10,688 nt of DNA, taken from contig CAIWKW010000043.1 in NCBI GenBank assembly GCA_903913365.1, positions 1 through 10,688 on the forward strand, read 5' to 3'. Shown in pieces: positions 1-5,702 of the stretch. Below the pieces are notes generated by a model. It was not told where the DNA came from, searched no databases, and worked only from the letters and a program-made list of their open reading frames with translations. Source of the DNA: Candidatus Doudnabacteria bacterium (lineage in GTDB: Bacteria; Patescibacteriota; Doudnabacteria; UBA920). Positions within the stretch are counted from its first letter, which is position 1. Each line of letters starts with the position of its first letter. The position numbers were made by a program, and so were the translations under genes.

Positions 1-24
1 CCATTTAAAATTTTTATAAATTAA

Positions 25-84
25 TTCCCTTGAAGACGGTCTTCAGGGGGCTGTTTCCATTTCCCTTGAAGACCGTCTTCAAGG
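25..84. repeat. Two palindromes in tandem, 36-bp period
   Basis: Two copies of the core TTGAAGAC(G/C)GTCTTCA lie exactly 36 bp apart. The first arm pair is 27-37 / 39-49 around g38, with one T-G pair (30/46). The second is 64-73 / 75-84 around c74, a perfect palindrome. Positions 25-46 and 61-82 match except at the central base and at 46/82, so the unit appears to have been duplicated as a block. Neither copy is followed by a clear T-run, which argues against simple terminators. A dispersed palindromic repeat is the more likely reading. Function unknown. Confidence 0.8.
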
Positions 85-580
85 AACAAAAACTCGCCAA
101 TTTATTTTAGCACATATCTGCCGTATCGCTATAATTGACCTTTAAATTCAGCGGAATATTTTTTTTGTTTTATTTAAGGTTAAAATCATATTTAACTTTT
201 TAAATAAGCGATATTTTTTTAAACTGTGGATGAAAATCTTGCCCCTCCTTGGATCTCTTGCTACACTTAATTTTAGAAAAATTGTTTTTAAAAATTAAAA
301 ATATTTATAGCGATTTGGTTTTAGCCCAGCCGCACTAGCACCTAATTTTGGCTAAAATTTTCCTGAATTTCCTTCAAGTCCTGTAAATATTTATTATCGT
401 TTAACGGCACTTAGAAGCTATCTCTCTTTATAAGCTCACAGCCAAAAAACCGATAAAGGGAACAATATTCCGGAAATTAAATCTTGGTTCTCCGCGCTCA
501 GGAAATTCATTTTGCGGACCACCTTCCTCATTCAATATTACGCAAAGAAGCTTCTTTTTGAAATAAAAAGAAGGGCTCCT
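85..580. other. AT-rich non-coding stretch upstream of the LysM-CHAP gene
   Basis: About 500 bases without a convincing gene. The stretch is rich in A and T runs (T8 at 159-166). It holds a TATAAT box at 130-135 and a hairpin with an 8-bp stem (319-326 TTTTAGCC / 350-357 GGCTAAAA, 23-nt loop). A weak -10-like TATAAG lies at 429-434 with no matching -35. I see no tRNA, no recognisable riboswitch and no coding bias. It probably contains the promoter and leader of the downstream hydrolase and perhaps the end of an upstream gene's transcript. A small RNA cannot be excluded. Confidence 0.5.
107..135 (+). promoter_or_regulatory. Possible promoter upstream of the LysM-CHAP gene
   Basis: A perfect TATAAT at 130-135 is preceded, with a 17-bp spacer, by a TTAGCA hexamer at 107-112 (4 of 6 to TTGACA). 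The segment ACATATCTG (112-120) followed by CTATAAT (129-135) shares both blocks with the transporter promoter at 1922-1937, where the 8 bases between them are missing. If active it would give the hydrolase gene a leader of roughly 440 nt. This is a weak call because the region is AT-rich. Confidence 0.3.
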
Positions 581-1795
581 ATGCTTCGAAAATTACATTT
601 GGAAAGTTTCCCGGCAATCCACCTTAAAAAAATGGATTGGATGGATTTTTTATTGAAATTTTCCAGTGAGCTTATGGTTCTAACCGTGTGCCTAGTGGCG
701 GCCGGTTTGAACATTTTTTATTTTGCCGGGGCCAATGGAAAAAGCTTTCAAGACCAAAGCTTGGCCAGCAGTTTCATTAACCGCCATACCGGCCTAAACG
801 AAAAACTTTTTGCAAAGAACAGCAGCATTGTTACCGTGGTATCGGACGGAAGTTTTCTGCCCCAGGCGCAGGCCGATTACTTTACCGGGCTGGACAGCCA
901 AAACATTGCCAGCCAGGACACCGCCGGCGACGACAGCCTGGTTATAGGCAATGAATCCACTATTTTAGCCCCGAACCCGGACAGTGTACAAAGCCTTATT
1001 CAAAAACAGATTAAAATTTATCAGACCCAGGCAGGCGACACCATACAATCCGTTGCCGGACAATTCGGTATTTCCCAGCAGACAATTATGTGGGCCAACA
1101 ACCTGTCATCCCCTTCTCTTAAGCCGGGCTGGCAGTTGATTATTTTACCAACCAACGGCGTTTTGGTTAAAGCCGCCAGCAACGATACTCTGCCGGACAT
1201 TGCCCATAAATATAATCCGGAAAAATACAATACCAACGCTACGGTTCGTGAAAATTCCGCGGACCAGCTTTTGCAAAACATTATTTCCTACAATGCCTTA
1301 GACAGCGCGGAAGACATTAACCCCGGCGATTTAATTATTGTTCCCGGAGGACAAATTGTCAGCCAACCCGCACCGCCGGCTCCCAAACCCTCACCCAAGC
1401 CCAAAGTAAAAGGCAAAACCACCCCGGCTGCCCCGGACACCAGTTTAAATGACATTACCAGCCTTGGCGACGGCTACGACGGAGTAAACCACCTTTTCCC
1501 CAAAGGATACTGCACCTACTACGTTGCCAACAAAATGAAAATTACTTTTGGCGGCAATGCCAAAAATTGGCTGGCCAATGCCAGAGCTTCGGGCTATGTG
1601 GTAAGCAATGAGCCCGCTCCCCGCACTGCCGTGGTTACAACGGACAGCAAGCGCTACGGCCACGTGGCTTATGTGGAAGAGGTTACGGACAGCGCCATTT
1701 TGGTTTCGGAAATGAATTTTGAACATTTTAATAAAGTTGACGAACGCTGGATTCCGATAAATAGCCCGACTATCCGCGGGTACATTTATCCGTAG
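581..1795 (+). CDS. Membrane-anchored LysM-CHAP peptidoglycan hydrolase
   Basis: A 404-residue protein that probably binds and cleaves peptidoglycan outside the membrane. Residues 1-30 are basic and cytoplasmic, and 31-48 form one TM segment or uncleaved signal anchor. After a polar stretch come two LysM-like carbohydrate-binding modules, about 146-190 (AGDTIQSVAGQFGIS) and 195-252 (ending in NPGDLIIVPGG). A Pro/Lys linker follows, then a C-terminal CHAP domain at about 295-404. Visible CHAP catalytic residues are Cys311 in GYCTYYVA, His361 in YGHVAYVEEV and Glu377/Asn379 in SEMNF. CHAP domains are NlpC/P60-like amidases or endopeptidases; the bond cut here cannot be told. I chose ATG 581 because AAGAAGGG lies just upstream as a weak Shine-Dalgarno. 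The frame stays open to a TTG at 512, which would add 23 residues. The gene stands alone on the plus strand with a terminator at 1864-1900. Confidence 0.87.
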   Translation: MLRKLHLESFPAIHLKKMDWMDFLLKFSSELMVLTVCLVAAGLNIFYFAGANGKSFQDQSLASSFINRHTGLNEKLFAKNSSIVTVVSDGSFLPQAQADYFTGLDSQNIASQDTAGDDSLVIGNESTILAPNPDSVQSLIQKQIKIYQTQAGDTIQSVAGQFGISQQTIMWANNLSSPSLKPGWQLIILPTNGVLVKAASNDTLPDIAHKYNPEKYNTNATVRENSADQLLQNIISYNALDSAEDINPGDLIIVPGGQIVSQPAPPAPKPSPKPKVKGKTTPAAPDTSLNDITSLGDGYDGVNHLFPKGYCTYYVANKMKITFGGNAKNWLANARASGYVVSNEPAPRTAVVTTDSKRYGHVAYVEEVTDSAILVSEMNFEHFNKVDERWIPINSPTIRGYIYP

Positions 1796-1806
1796 AGGAT
1801 AGAAAA

Positions 1807-1827
1807 GAATATTGAATTTAGAATATA
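1807..1827 (+). repeat. 7-bp tandem repeat (GAATNNN) after the LysM-CHAP stop
   Basis: Three contiguous heptads, GAATATT, GAATTTA and GAATATA, begin 11 nt after the stop codon. The 13-mer GAATTTAGAATAT (1814-1826) recurs exactly on the minus strand at 2923-2935 and at 8832-8844, each time behind another gene's stop codon. Confidence 0.65.
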
Positions 1828-1828
1828 G

Positions 1829-1858
1829 TCCGCCAGAGGCGGATCCGCCTCTAACGGA
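1829..1858. repeat. 30-bp intergenic palindrome made of two hairpin units
   Basis: Positions 1835-1852 form a perfect 18-bp palindrome around the centre 1843/1844. The outer TCCG/CGGA ends also pair, leaving two mismatched positions (1833-1834 against 1853-1854). Each half is a mini-hairpin: TCCGCC-AGA-GGCGGA at 1829-1843, and a decayed mirror copy, TCCGCC-TCT-AACGGA, at 1844-1858. The left unit is preceded by TAG, giving TAGTCCGCC, close to the TAGTYYGCC edge of the elements inside ileS and argS. It sits between a heptad repeat and the terminator. Confidence 0.75.
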
Positions 1859-1863
1859 AATAT

Positions 1864-1900
1864 AATTAAAACACTCAGCCTGCGGCCGAGTGTTTTAATT
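1864..1900 (+). terminator. Rho-independent terminator after the LysM-CHAP gene
   Basis: Thirteen uninterrupted pairs join 1864-1876 to 1888-1900. One A-C mismatch (1877/1887) follows, then three G-C pairs (1878-1880 / 1884-1886) around a TGC loop. The A-tract and T-tract on the two sides allow termination in both directions. The stem ACACTC/GAGTGT and even the mismatch position recur in the terminator at 2850-2886. Confidence 0.85.
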
Positions 1901-1908
1901 TGATTATA

Positions 1909-1937
1909 ATGACCATTCTTTACATATCTGCTATAAT
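1909..1937 (+). promoter_or_regulatory. Extended -10 promoter of the DMT transporter, near-leaderless
   Basis: ATGACC at 1909-1914 matches TTGACA at 4 of 6 positions. A 17-bp spacer leads to a perfect TATAAT at 1932-1937, preceded by TGC (1929-1931), which forms the extended TGnTATAAT motif. The next ATG (1945) begins 8 nt after the box, where transcription would normally start, so the mRNA is probably leaderless or nearly so. It starts right after the preceding terminator stem. Confidence 0.75.
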
Positions 1938-1944
1938 CAAGCCA

Positions 1945-2844
1945 ATGAATAAGGAATCAACCAAAGGTTTTTTTGCACTACTTGGGTCCGGCCTGATACT
2001 CGGAAGCTTCGGTATTTTTGTCAGATCTCTCAGCCATGATTTAACCGGCTACCAACAAATTGTTTTTAGAAATTTTTTTGCTCTGGCGTTTGCTCTTGCC
2101 ATTTATTTTTTTATTAAAAATGGCGCCACATTAAGAATCAATCAGAAAAAATATGTACTCTTATATGGAATATTTTTTCCTTTATCCGCACTTTTTTATA
2201 CGCTTTCAATTTTGCAGACTAAAATAGCACTCACCATACTTTCCTTGTACATTGGTTCCATAATAGGATCTTTTTTTATAGGAATATCTTTTTTTGGTGA
2301 AAAGGTCAATCGCAAAAAAATAATAAGCATCGTACTGGTGATTGCCGGGTTGGCTTTTATTAGTTTTCCGATAACCAAAAACAGCATTAATCTCGGTGTT
2401 CTTTTTGGATTTTTGGCCGGAGCTTTTGAATCAATGGGTAATGCTTTTCGCAAACATTTGGGAGACAAAGTTGACAGATTTTTTCTTGTTGCGGTCGCAA
2501 TGCTCGGCGGGGTATTAATTTCAACGGGGATGATTTTGTTTAGTAATCAAAGTCTTGTTTTTCTCCATCAGATATCTGCGTTTAATTGGTTCGTCGGTTT
2601 GTTTTTTGCCGTACTAATTGTTATTATGCAATACCTTACAATAGTCGGATTCCAGCACTTTGATTTAAACCTCGGTACCCTGGTTAGATCGTCTGAAATA
2701 ATTTTTGGAATTATTTTTGCCATGTTGTCTTTCAAAGAATTTCCGAATGGTAAAGAAGCGGTTGGCGGTTTATTAATAGTACTAGCAATTATTCTATCCC
2801 ATTTAAATTTTAAAACATCGTCAAAAATTACCAGCATTGCATAG
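1945..2844 (+). CDS. EamA/DMT-superfamily transporter
   Basis: A 299-residue, very hydrophobic protein with about ten TM segments arranged as two similar halves of five, the EamA (formerly DUF6) fold of the drug/metabolite transporter superfamily. Family-like features are the Gly-rich first helix, the YQQIVFRNFFA stretch early in helix 2, FFGEKV at the end of the first half and the matching SFKEFPNGKEAVGGLLI in the second. Such proteins export or exchange small metabolites at the inner membrane; the substrate cannot be predicted. The frame opens upstream at a TTG (1900), but that lies inside the terminator and promoter, so ATG 1945 is chosen. There is no Shine-Dalgarno, which fits a leaderless message. 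The gene is more AT-rich than its neighbours, with many T- and A-ending codons, and lies between twin terminators, so lateral acquisition is possible. It is convergent with the surface-protein gene. Confidence 0.85.
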   Translation: MNKESTKGFFALLGSGLILGSFGIFVRSLSHDLTGYQQIVFRNFFALAFALAIYFFIKNGATLRINQKKYVLLYGIFFPLSALFYTLSILQTKIALTILSLYIGSIIGSFFIGISFFGEKVNRKKIISIVLVIAGLAFISFPITKNSINLGVLFGFLAGAFESMGNAFRKHLGDKVDRFFLVAVAMLGGVLISTGMILFSNQSLVFLHQISAFNWFVGLFFAVLIVIMQYLTIVGFQHFDLNLGTLVRSSEIIFGIIFAMLSFKEFPNGKEAVGGLLIVLAIILSHLNFKTSSKITSIA

Positions 2845-2849
2845 CTTAT

Positions 2850-2886
2850 AAATAAAACACTCTGCAAAATGCCGAGTGTTTTATTT
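2850..2886. terminator. Bidirectional terminator between convergent genes
   Basis: Thirteen continuous pairs join 2850-2862 to 2874-2886. A T-C mismatch (2863/2873), two pairs (2864-2865 / 2871-2872) and a 5-nt loop follow. U-tracts form on both strands (TTTTATTT on plus, TTTTATTTAT on minus), so it can end both the transporter transcript (stop at 2844) and the DUF11-like transcript (stop at 2943). It shares the stem core of the terminator at 1864-1900. Confidence 0.85.
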
Positions 2887-2903
2887 GCTAGCAATACTGC
2901 CGA

Positions 2904-2938
2904 CTTCTGAATTCAAAATTCTATATTCTAAATTCTCA
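2904..2938 (-). repeat. 7-bp tandem repeat after the DUF11-like gene stop
   Basis: On the plus strand there are five heptads in exact register: CTTCTGA, ATTCAAA, ATTCTAT, ATTCTAA, ATTCTCA. In the sense direction of the upstream gene they read as GAAT-type heptads and begin 4 nt after its stop codon. The 13-mer at 2923-2935 equals those at 1814-1826 (other strand) and 8832-8844. Confidence 0.75.
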
Positions 2939-2942
2939 CCCC

Positions 2943-4811
2943 CTACGGCTGCACTGTGCCGTTAGCATAGCCGTTCTGGCCTTGCAGATCGGAAGTGGCA
3001 ATGTCGCGGGCGGAAAGAGGAACATCTTGGCCGGTGAACAAATCTTTGGCCGTGGCGGAAATATCTTTAACCAATACAACCGAACGGTTAACTTCGGAAG
3101 ACCCGGGATTTAGATTCAAATTAAAAGTTAAAATTTTTGCCTGGGCAAACCTGCCGGTATTGGCCGGAAGGCTGCCAAAATTCCAGGTAAGCTTTCCGGT
3201 GGAGGCATCGTACTGTACATTGGCCGCTTCCGCGGTATTTACACTACCGGAAACAAAACCTCCGGAACCCAGGGGAATAAAGGCGGTCAGAACGCCGTTG
3301 CTGAAATCGTTGCTGGAATTGGTTAAAGAAAGGCCGACCTGATATGTTGTGCTTTTGCCTACCTGCGGGGGCAATTGTCCGGAATTAAAATTTAAGGCCG
3401 TACCAACTGTGGCGGGACTGGAAACTTTTAAAGTAAGTTGATTGCCGGGAAAGGCTGTGCCATATTCAGTGGCCGCAATTTTTATACTGGAAACTACCGT
3501 CAAATTTTTAGACGAATCTTTGGTCGCGGGATTGTTTATTTTTAAGCTAAAGGATAATTGACCCGAAGCATTTGGCAAAAGGCTGGCCAGCTGAGGAATT
3601 CCGGAAGCATTCCATACTATGGCGCTGTTGTTTATCTGCCCGCCCTGAGCCTTTACTGAACTTAAATCAATTACTTTAGAATTTAAATCCACCTCTATAT
3701 TTACACCCGTTGCGGCCAAACTGGAGTTGTTTTGATAGCTGACGTTAAAAGTCAAATTGTCACCGGGCTTAATTACGCCAGCCTGATTATCGGGCTGAAG
3801 CACTTGGGTTACCAGCAATGGTAAACTGGAAATTCCGGTGGTAAAGGAAGAACTGTTCTGAGTAAAAAAAGTTCCGTCCTGGCTTAGAATTAAAAACTCC
3901 GCCGTGGCTGTCATCGATTGTCCCGGCCCCGCCGAACCAAAAGTCCCCTGAATTTGTATGGTGCCGCTGCCGCCTTTGGCCAGCGTTCCTATATTCCAGG
4001 TATCGGAACCGAGGTCCGGAGTCGGATTGGCCGAAGCATAAACAAATCCTGTGGGGTAATCCATCTTTATTCTGGCATTCTGAATATCATTTTGTGAATT
4101 ATTTTGATAATTTACGCTATAGGTAATCAGTTGCGCGTTGCTGGTGCTTTGCGGTCCCTGCAGGCTTATTGTAACGTCGGAGGCCGTAAGCCTGATAGTA
4201 GACGATTGCGCTTTTATAAACTCGGAATTAAAATTATTGTAGCTGTAATGCAGCTTAATATCCAAAGTTTTTTGATCGTTAACGTTACCGGTAACTTTGG
4301 TTTTTAAAAAAATAGTGACATTTTGTCCTGGGATTAAATCCGGGACTGTAAAAAGAGTTCCGGAAAGATTTTGCGCATTTGGCGTACTGCTTTCATAGGT
4401 CATGCCGTCCGGAAAAGTTAACTCAAGCTGTTGTTTTACCAACTTTTGGCTGTCGTTATTTTGTATGGTAATTTGATAAACCGCTTCTCCCCCGCTTTGC
4501 ACTGTCTGGGGCACTGCCACACTGACGGAGACGTTTGCCTCTTTTGGCGCAACCACCGGCGTTTTCCTAAAAGCAATAAACGAAAGTATGCCAATAACCA
4601 CGACTCCTATTAAAATTGCCCAGAAATAAATTTTATTGGCGCCATAAAAGTCCTTAACACCCTGAAAAAAAGATTTTTTTGCCATAGAAGGTTCGGGAAT
4701 GAGTTTTTCTTTTAATTCATTATCCAGAATCGGCGTTTCCACGGATTTAGTTACAAACCCTGAACTCGACTGGCCGCCGCCGGTTACGCCGTCAATTTGA
4801 TTTTCTGTCAT
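2943..4811 (-). CDS. Single-TM surface protein with four DUF11/CARDB-like repeats
   Basis: A 622-residue protein with no close assignment. Residues 1-60 are a polar cytoplasmic tail, 62-81 a TM segment (FWAILIGVVVIGILSFIAF), and the rest is extracellular, Ser/Thr/Asn-rich and free of cysteine. Four beta-sandwich-type repeats of about 115-140 residues can be seen, at roughly 93-209, 210-327, 331-463 and 465-606. Each opens with a strand pattern like YxVxYQNNS: YQITIQNNDS, YSVNYQNNSQ, FNVSYQNNSS, YQVGLSLTNSS. Such repeats, related to DUF11 and CARDB, are common in large bacterial surface proteins, so a stalk, adhesive or S-layer-like role is an inference. The start ATG 4811 has no Shine-Dalgarno. 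The gene follows recO by 87 nt but has its own likely promoter at 4888-4896. Transcription ends at the shared terminator at 2850-2886. No sortase or catalytic motif was seen. Confidence 0.75.
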   Translation of the reverse strand: MTENQIDGVTGGGQSSSGFVTKSVETPILDNELKEKLIPEPSMAKKSFFQGVKDFYGANKIYFWAILIGVVVIGILSFIAFRKTPVVAPKEANVSVSVAVPQTVQSGGEAVYQITIQNNDSQKLVKQQLELTFPDGMTYESSTPNAQNLSGTLFTVPDLIPGQNVTIFLKTKVTGNVNDQKTLDIKLHYSYNNFNSEFIKAQSSTIRLTASDVTISLQGPQSTSNAQLITYSVNYQNNSQNDIQNARIKMDYPTGFVYASANPTPDLGSDTWNIGTLAKGGSGTIQIQGTFGSAGPGQSMTATAEFLILSQDGTFFTQNSSSFTTGISSLPLLVTQVLQPDNQAGVIKPGDNLTFNVSYQNNSSLAATGVNIEVDLNSKVIDLSSVKAQGGQINNSAIVWNASGIPQLASLLPNASGQLSFSLKINNPATKDSSKNLTVVSSIKIAATEYGTAFPGNQLTLKVSSPATVGTALNFNSGQLPPQVGKSTTYQVGLSLTNSSNDFSNGVLTAFIPLGSGGFVSGSVNTAEAANVQYDASTGKLTWNFGSLPANTGRFAQAKILTFNLNLNPGSSEVNRSVVLVKDISATAKDLFTGQDVPLSARDIATSDLQGQNGYANGTVQP

Positions 4812-4887
4812 AAATTTTAAATTTAATTTTAGTACTTTTTCTTAGCAAAAATTTTTAATTTTCAATCTTTCAATCTAATTTAACTAT

Positions 4888-4896
4888 ATTATACCA
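4888..4896 (-). promoter_or_regulatory. Extended -10 box for the DUF11-like gene
   Basis: On the minus strand the sequence reads TGGTATAAT, a perfect TATAAT with the TGn extension. It lies directly beyond the recO stop codon. No good -35 hexamer is found upstream, which is common for extended -10 promoters. It would give a leader of about 70 nt before ATG 4811. The leader holds a direct repeat of TTCAATCT (plus strand 4861-4876). Confidence 0.55.
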
Positions 4897-4898
4897 CA

Positions 4899-5612
4899 TT
4901 ACTGCCTTAAATATTTTTCAGATTTTACTTTTCTCTCCAGCTGATATTCAATAAACATGGACAAAAGGCTTTGCAGTTCCGTTACATTTCTGGCACTGTT
5001 AGAATTCTCCAGTCCGTTAAAACCGCCGGACGAAAGGCTTAGATAATCACGGTATATACTCGGGCTAACCATAATGCCGTCCTGAGCTTTGTGATAACCA
5101 AACCCGCCCATGCTGGGACTGAAAAAAACAGCCTCCGCTGGCCTATAAGGGGCAGCGCTGATGCTCAAGCCCGCTGTTGCCAGGATATCTATTTTAAAGC
5201 GGGCAAGAAAAATTTCCAGCTTTTCCTCCGTGCTTTCCGAATCCAAAAATCGCAAAAATTCCAAAAACATATTAAAAAGTTTTTCGTTTTTTTGTACGTC
5301 CGGGGTAAATTTCAGCACCAGCTCCATGGCGTAATATGCAACTTTTACCCGGCTCAAGCTTTCCCGCATATGCAAAAAAACCTCCATCGGTTCCACGGAG
5401 ATAATTTTTGGCAGGTTGCCTGAACTCAAAGTTAAGCCGACTAAAAATAAATTTTGCAGCCTTTGCTGAAGCTTTGATTTTGACGATTTAATGGACTTGG
5501 CAATTGCCCGCACTTTCCCCTGCTCTTTGGTGAAAAAAGTTATAATTTCATCCCCTTCTTTAAAGGGCTGTTTTTTCAGGATAATGGCCGTTAGTTTTTG
5601 TTCGCGTGGCAT
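4899..5612 (-). CDS. recO: DNA repair and recombination protein RecO
   Basis: A 237-residue protein, close to the usual RecO length. RecO helps load RecA on SSB-coated single-stranded DNA and anneals strands, together with RecR, in gap repair. The N-terminal OB-fold is recognisable from KLTAIILKKQPFKEGDEI, ITFFTKEQGKVRAIAKSI and the following basic KSSKSKLQQRL (about 6-57). A helical C-terminal domain includes RVKVAYYAMELVLKF and the FFSPSMGGFGYH motif. The cysteines that form the zinc finger in many RecO proteins just before and after that motif are absent (APYRPAEAVFFSPS), as in the zinc-free variants. ATG 5612 was chosen because MPREQKLTA begins where RecO normally does; the TTG 24 nt upstream lies within a repeat. 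No Shine-Dalgarno is seen. The gene follows ileS by 90 nt in the same direction. Confidence 0.85.
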   Translation of the reverse strand: MPREQKLTAIILKKQPFKEGDEIITFFTKEQGKVRAIAKSIKSSKSKLQQRLQNLFLVGLTLSSGNLPKIISVEPMEVFLHMRESLSRVKVAYYAMELVLKFTPDVQKNEKLFNMFLEFLRFLDSESTEEKLEIFLARFKIDILATAGLSISAAPYRPAEAVFFSPSMGGFGYHKAQDGIMVSPSIYRDYLSLSSGGFNGLENSNSARNVTELQSLLSMFIEYQLERKVKSEKYLRQ

Positions 5613-5620
5613 TGTTTTGC

Positions 5621-5697
5621 AAGTTAAAAGTGACAAGTCACAAGTAACAAGTCCCGGAAAGTGCCCGACTTGTCACTTTACACTTGTCACTTGTTAC
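5621..5697 (-). repeat. Heptad repeats forming a 26-bp inverted repeat, ileS-recO gap
   Basis: Arms 5628-5653 and 5667-5692 are complementary at 22 of 26 positions around a 13-nt loop. Both arms are also 7-bp tandem repeats. In sense direction the first reads TAACAAG, TGACAAG, TGTAAAG, TGACAAG, and the second ACTTGTT, ACTTGTG, ACTTGTC, ACTTTTA. A shifted register gives 13 perfect pairs (5627-5639 / 5667-5679). The structure lies directly after the ileS stop and ends 8 nt before recO. It is followed by only a short TTTTAA, so attenuation or mRNA processing is as likely as full termination. Confidence 0.8.
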
Positions 5698-5702
5698 TGT
5701 TT

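Noticed and set aside
25..84. CRISPR array from the repeated 36-bp unit
   Set aside because: Only two copies, no unique spacers of spacer length, and no cas genes nearby; the unit is a palindrome with a short linker.
85..511. tRNA, 6S or SRP RNA in the left gap
   Set aside because: No cloverleaf, no conserved RNA motif and no GC-rich fold beyond an 8-bp hairpin at 319-357.
512..580. TTG start for the LysM-CHAP protein at 512
   Set aside because: It remains possible, but ATG 581 has an AAGAAGGG site at a fitting distance and gives a normal basic N-terminus before the TM segment.
1021..1281. Minus-strand open frame inside the LysM-CHAP gene
   Set aside because: Shadow of a well-supported gene with LysM motifs on the plus strand; no start signal or family features.
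2568..2894. Minus-strand open frame across the transporter 3' end
   Set aside because: It spans the bidirectional terminator and reads against a recognisable EamA protein.
5613..5636. TTG start extending RecO by 8 residues
   Set aside because: It lies inside the heptad repeat, and RecO proteins begin near the KLTAIILK stretch just after ATG 5612.
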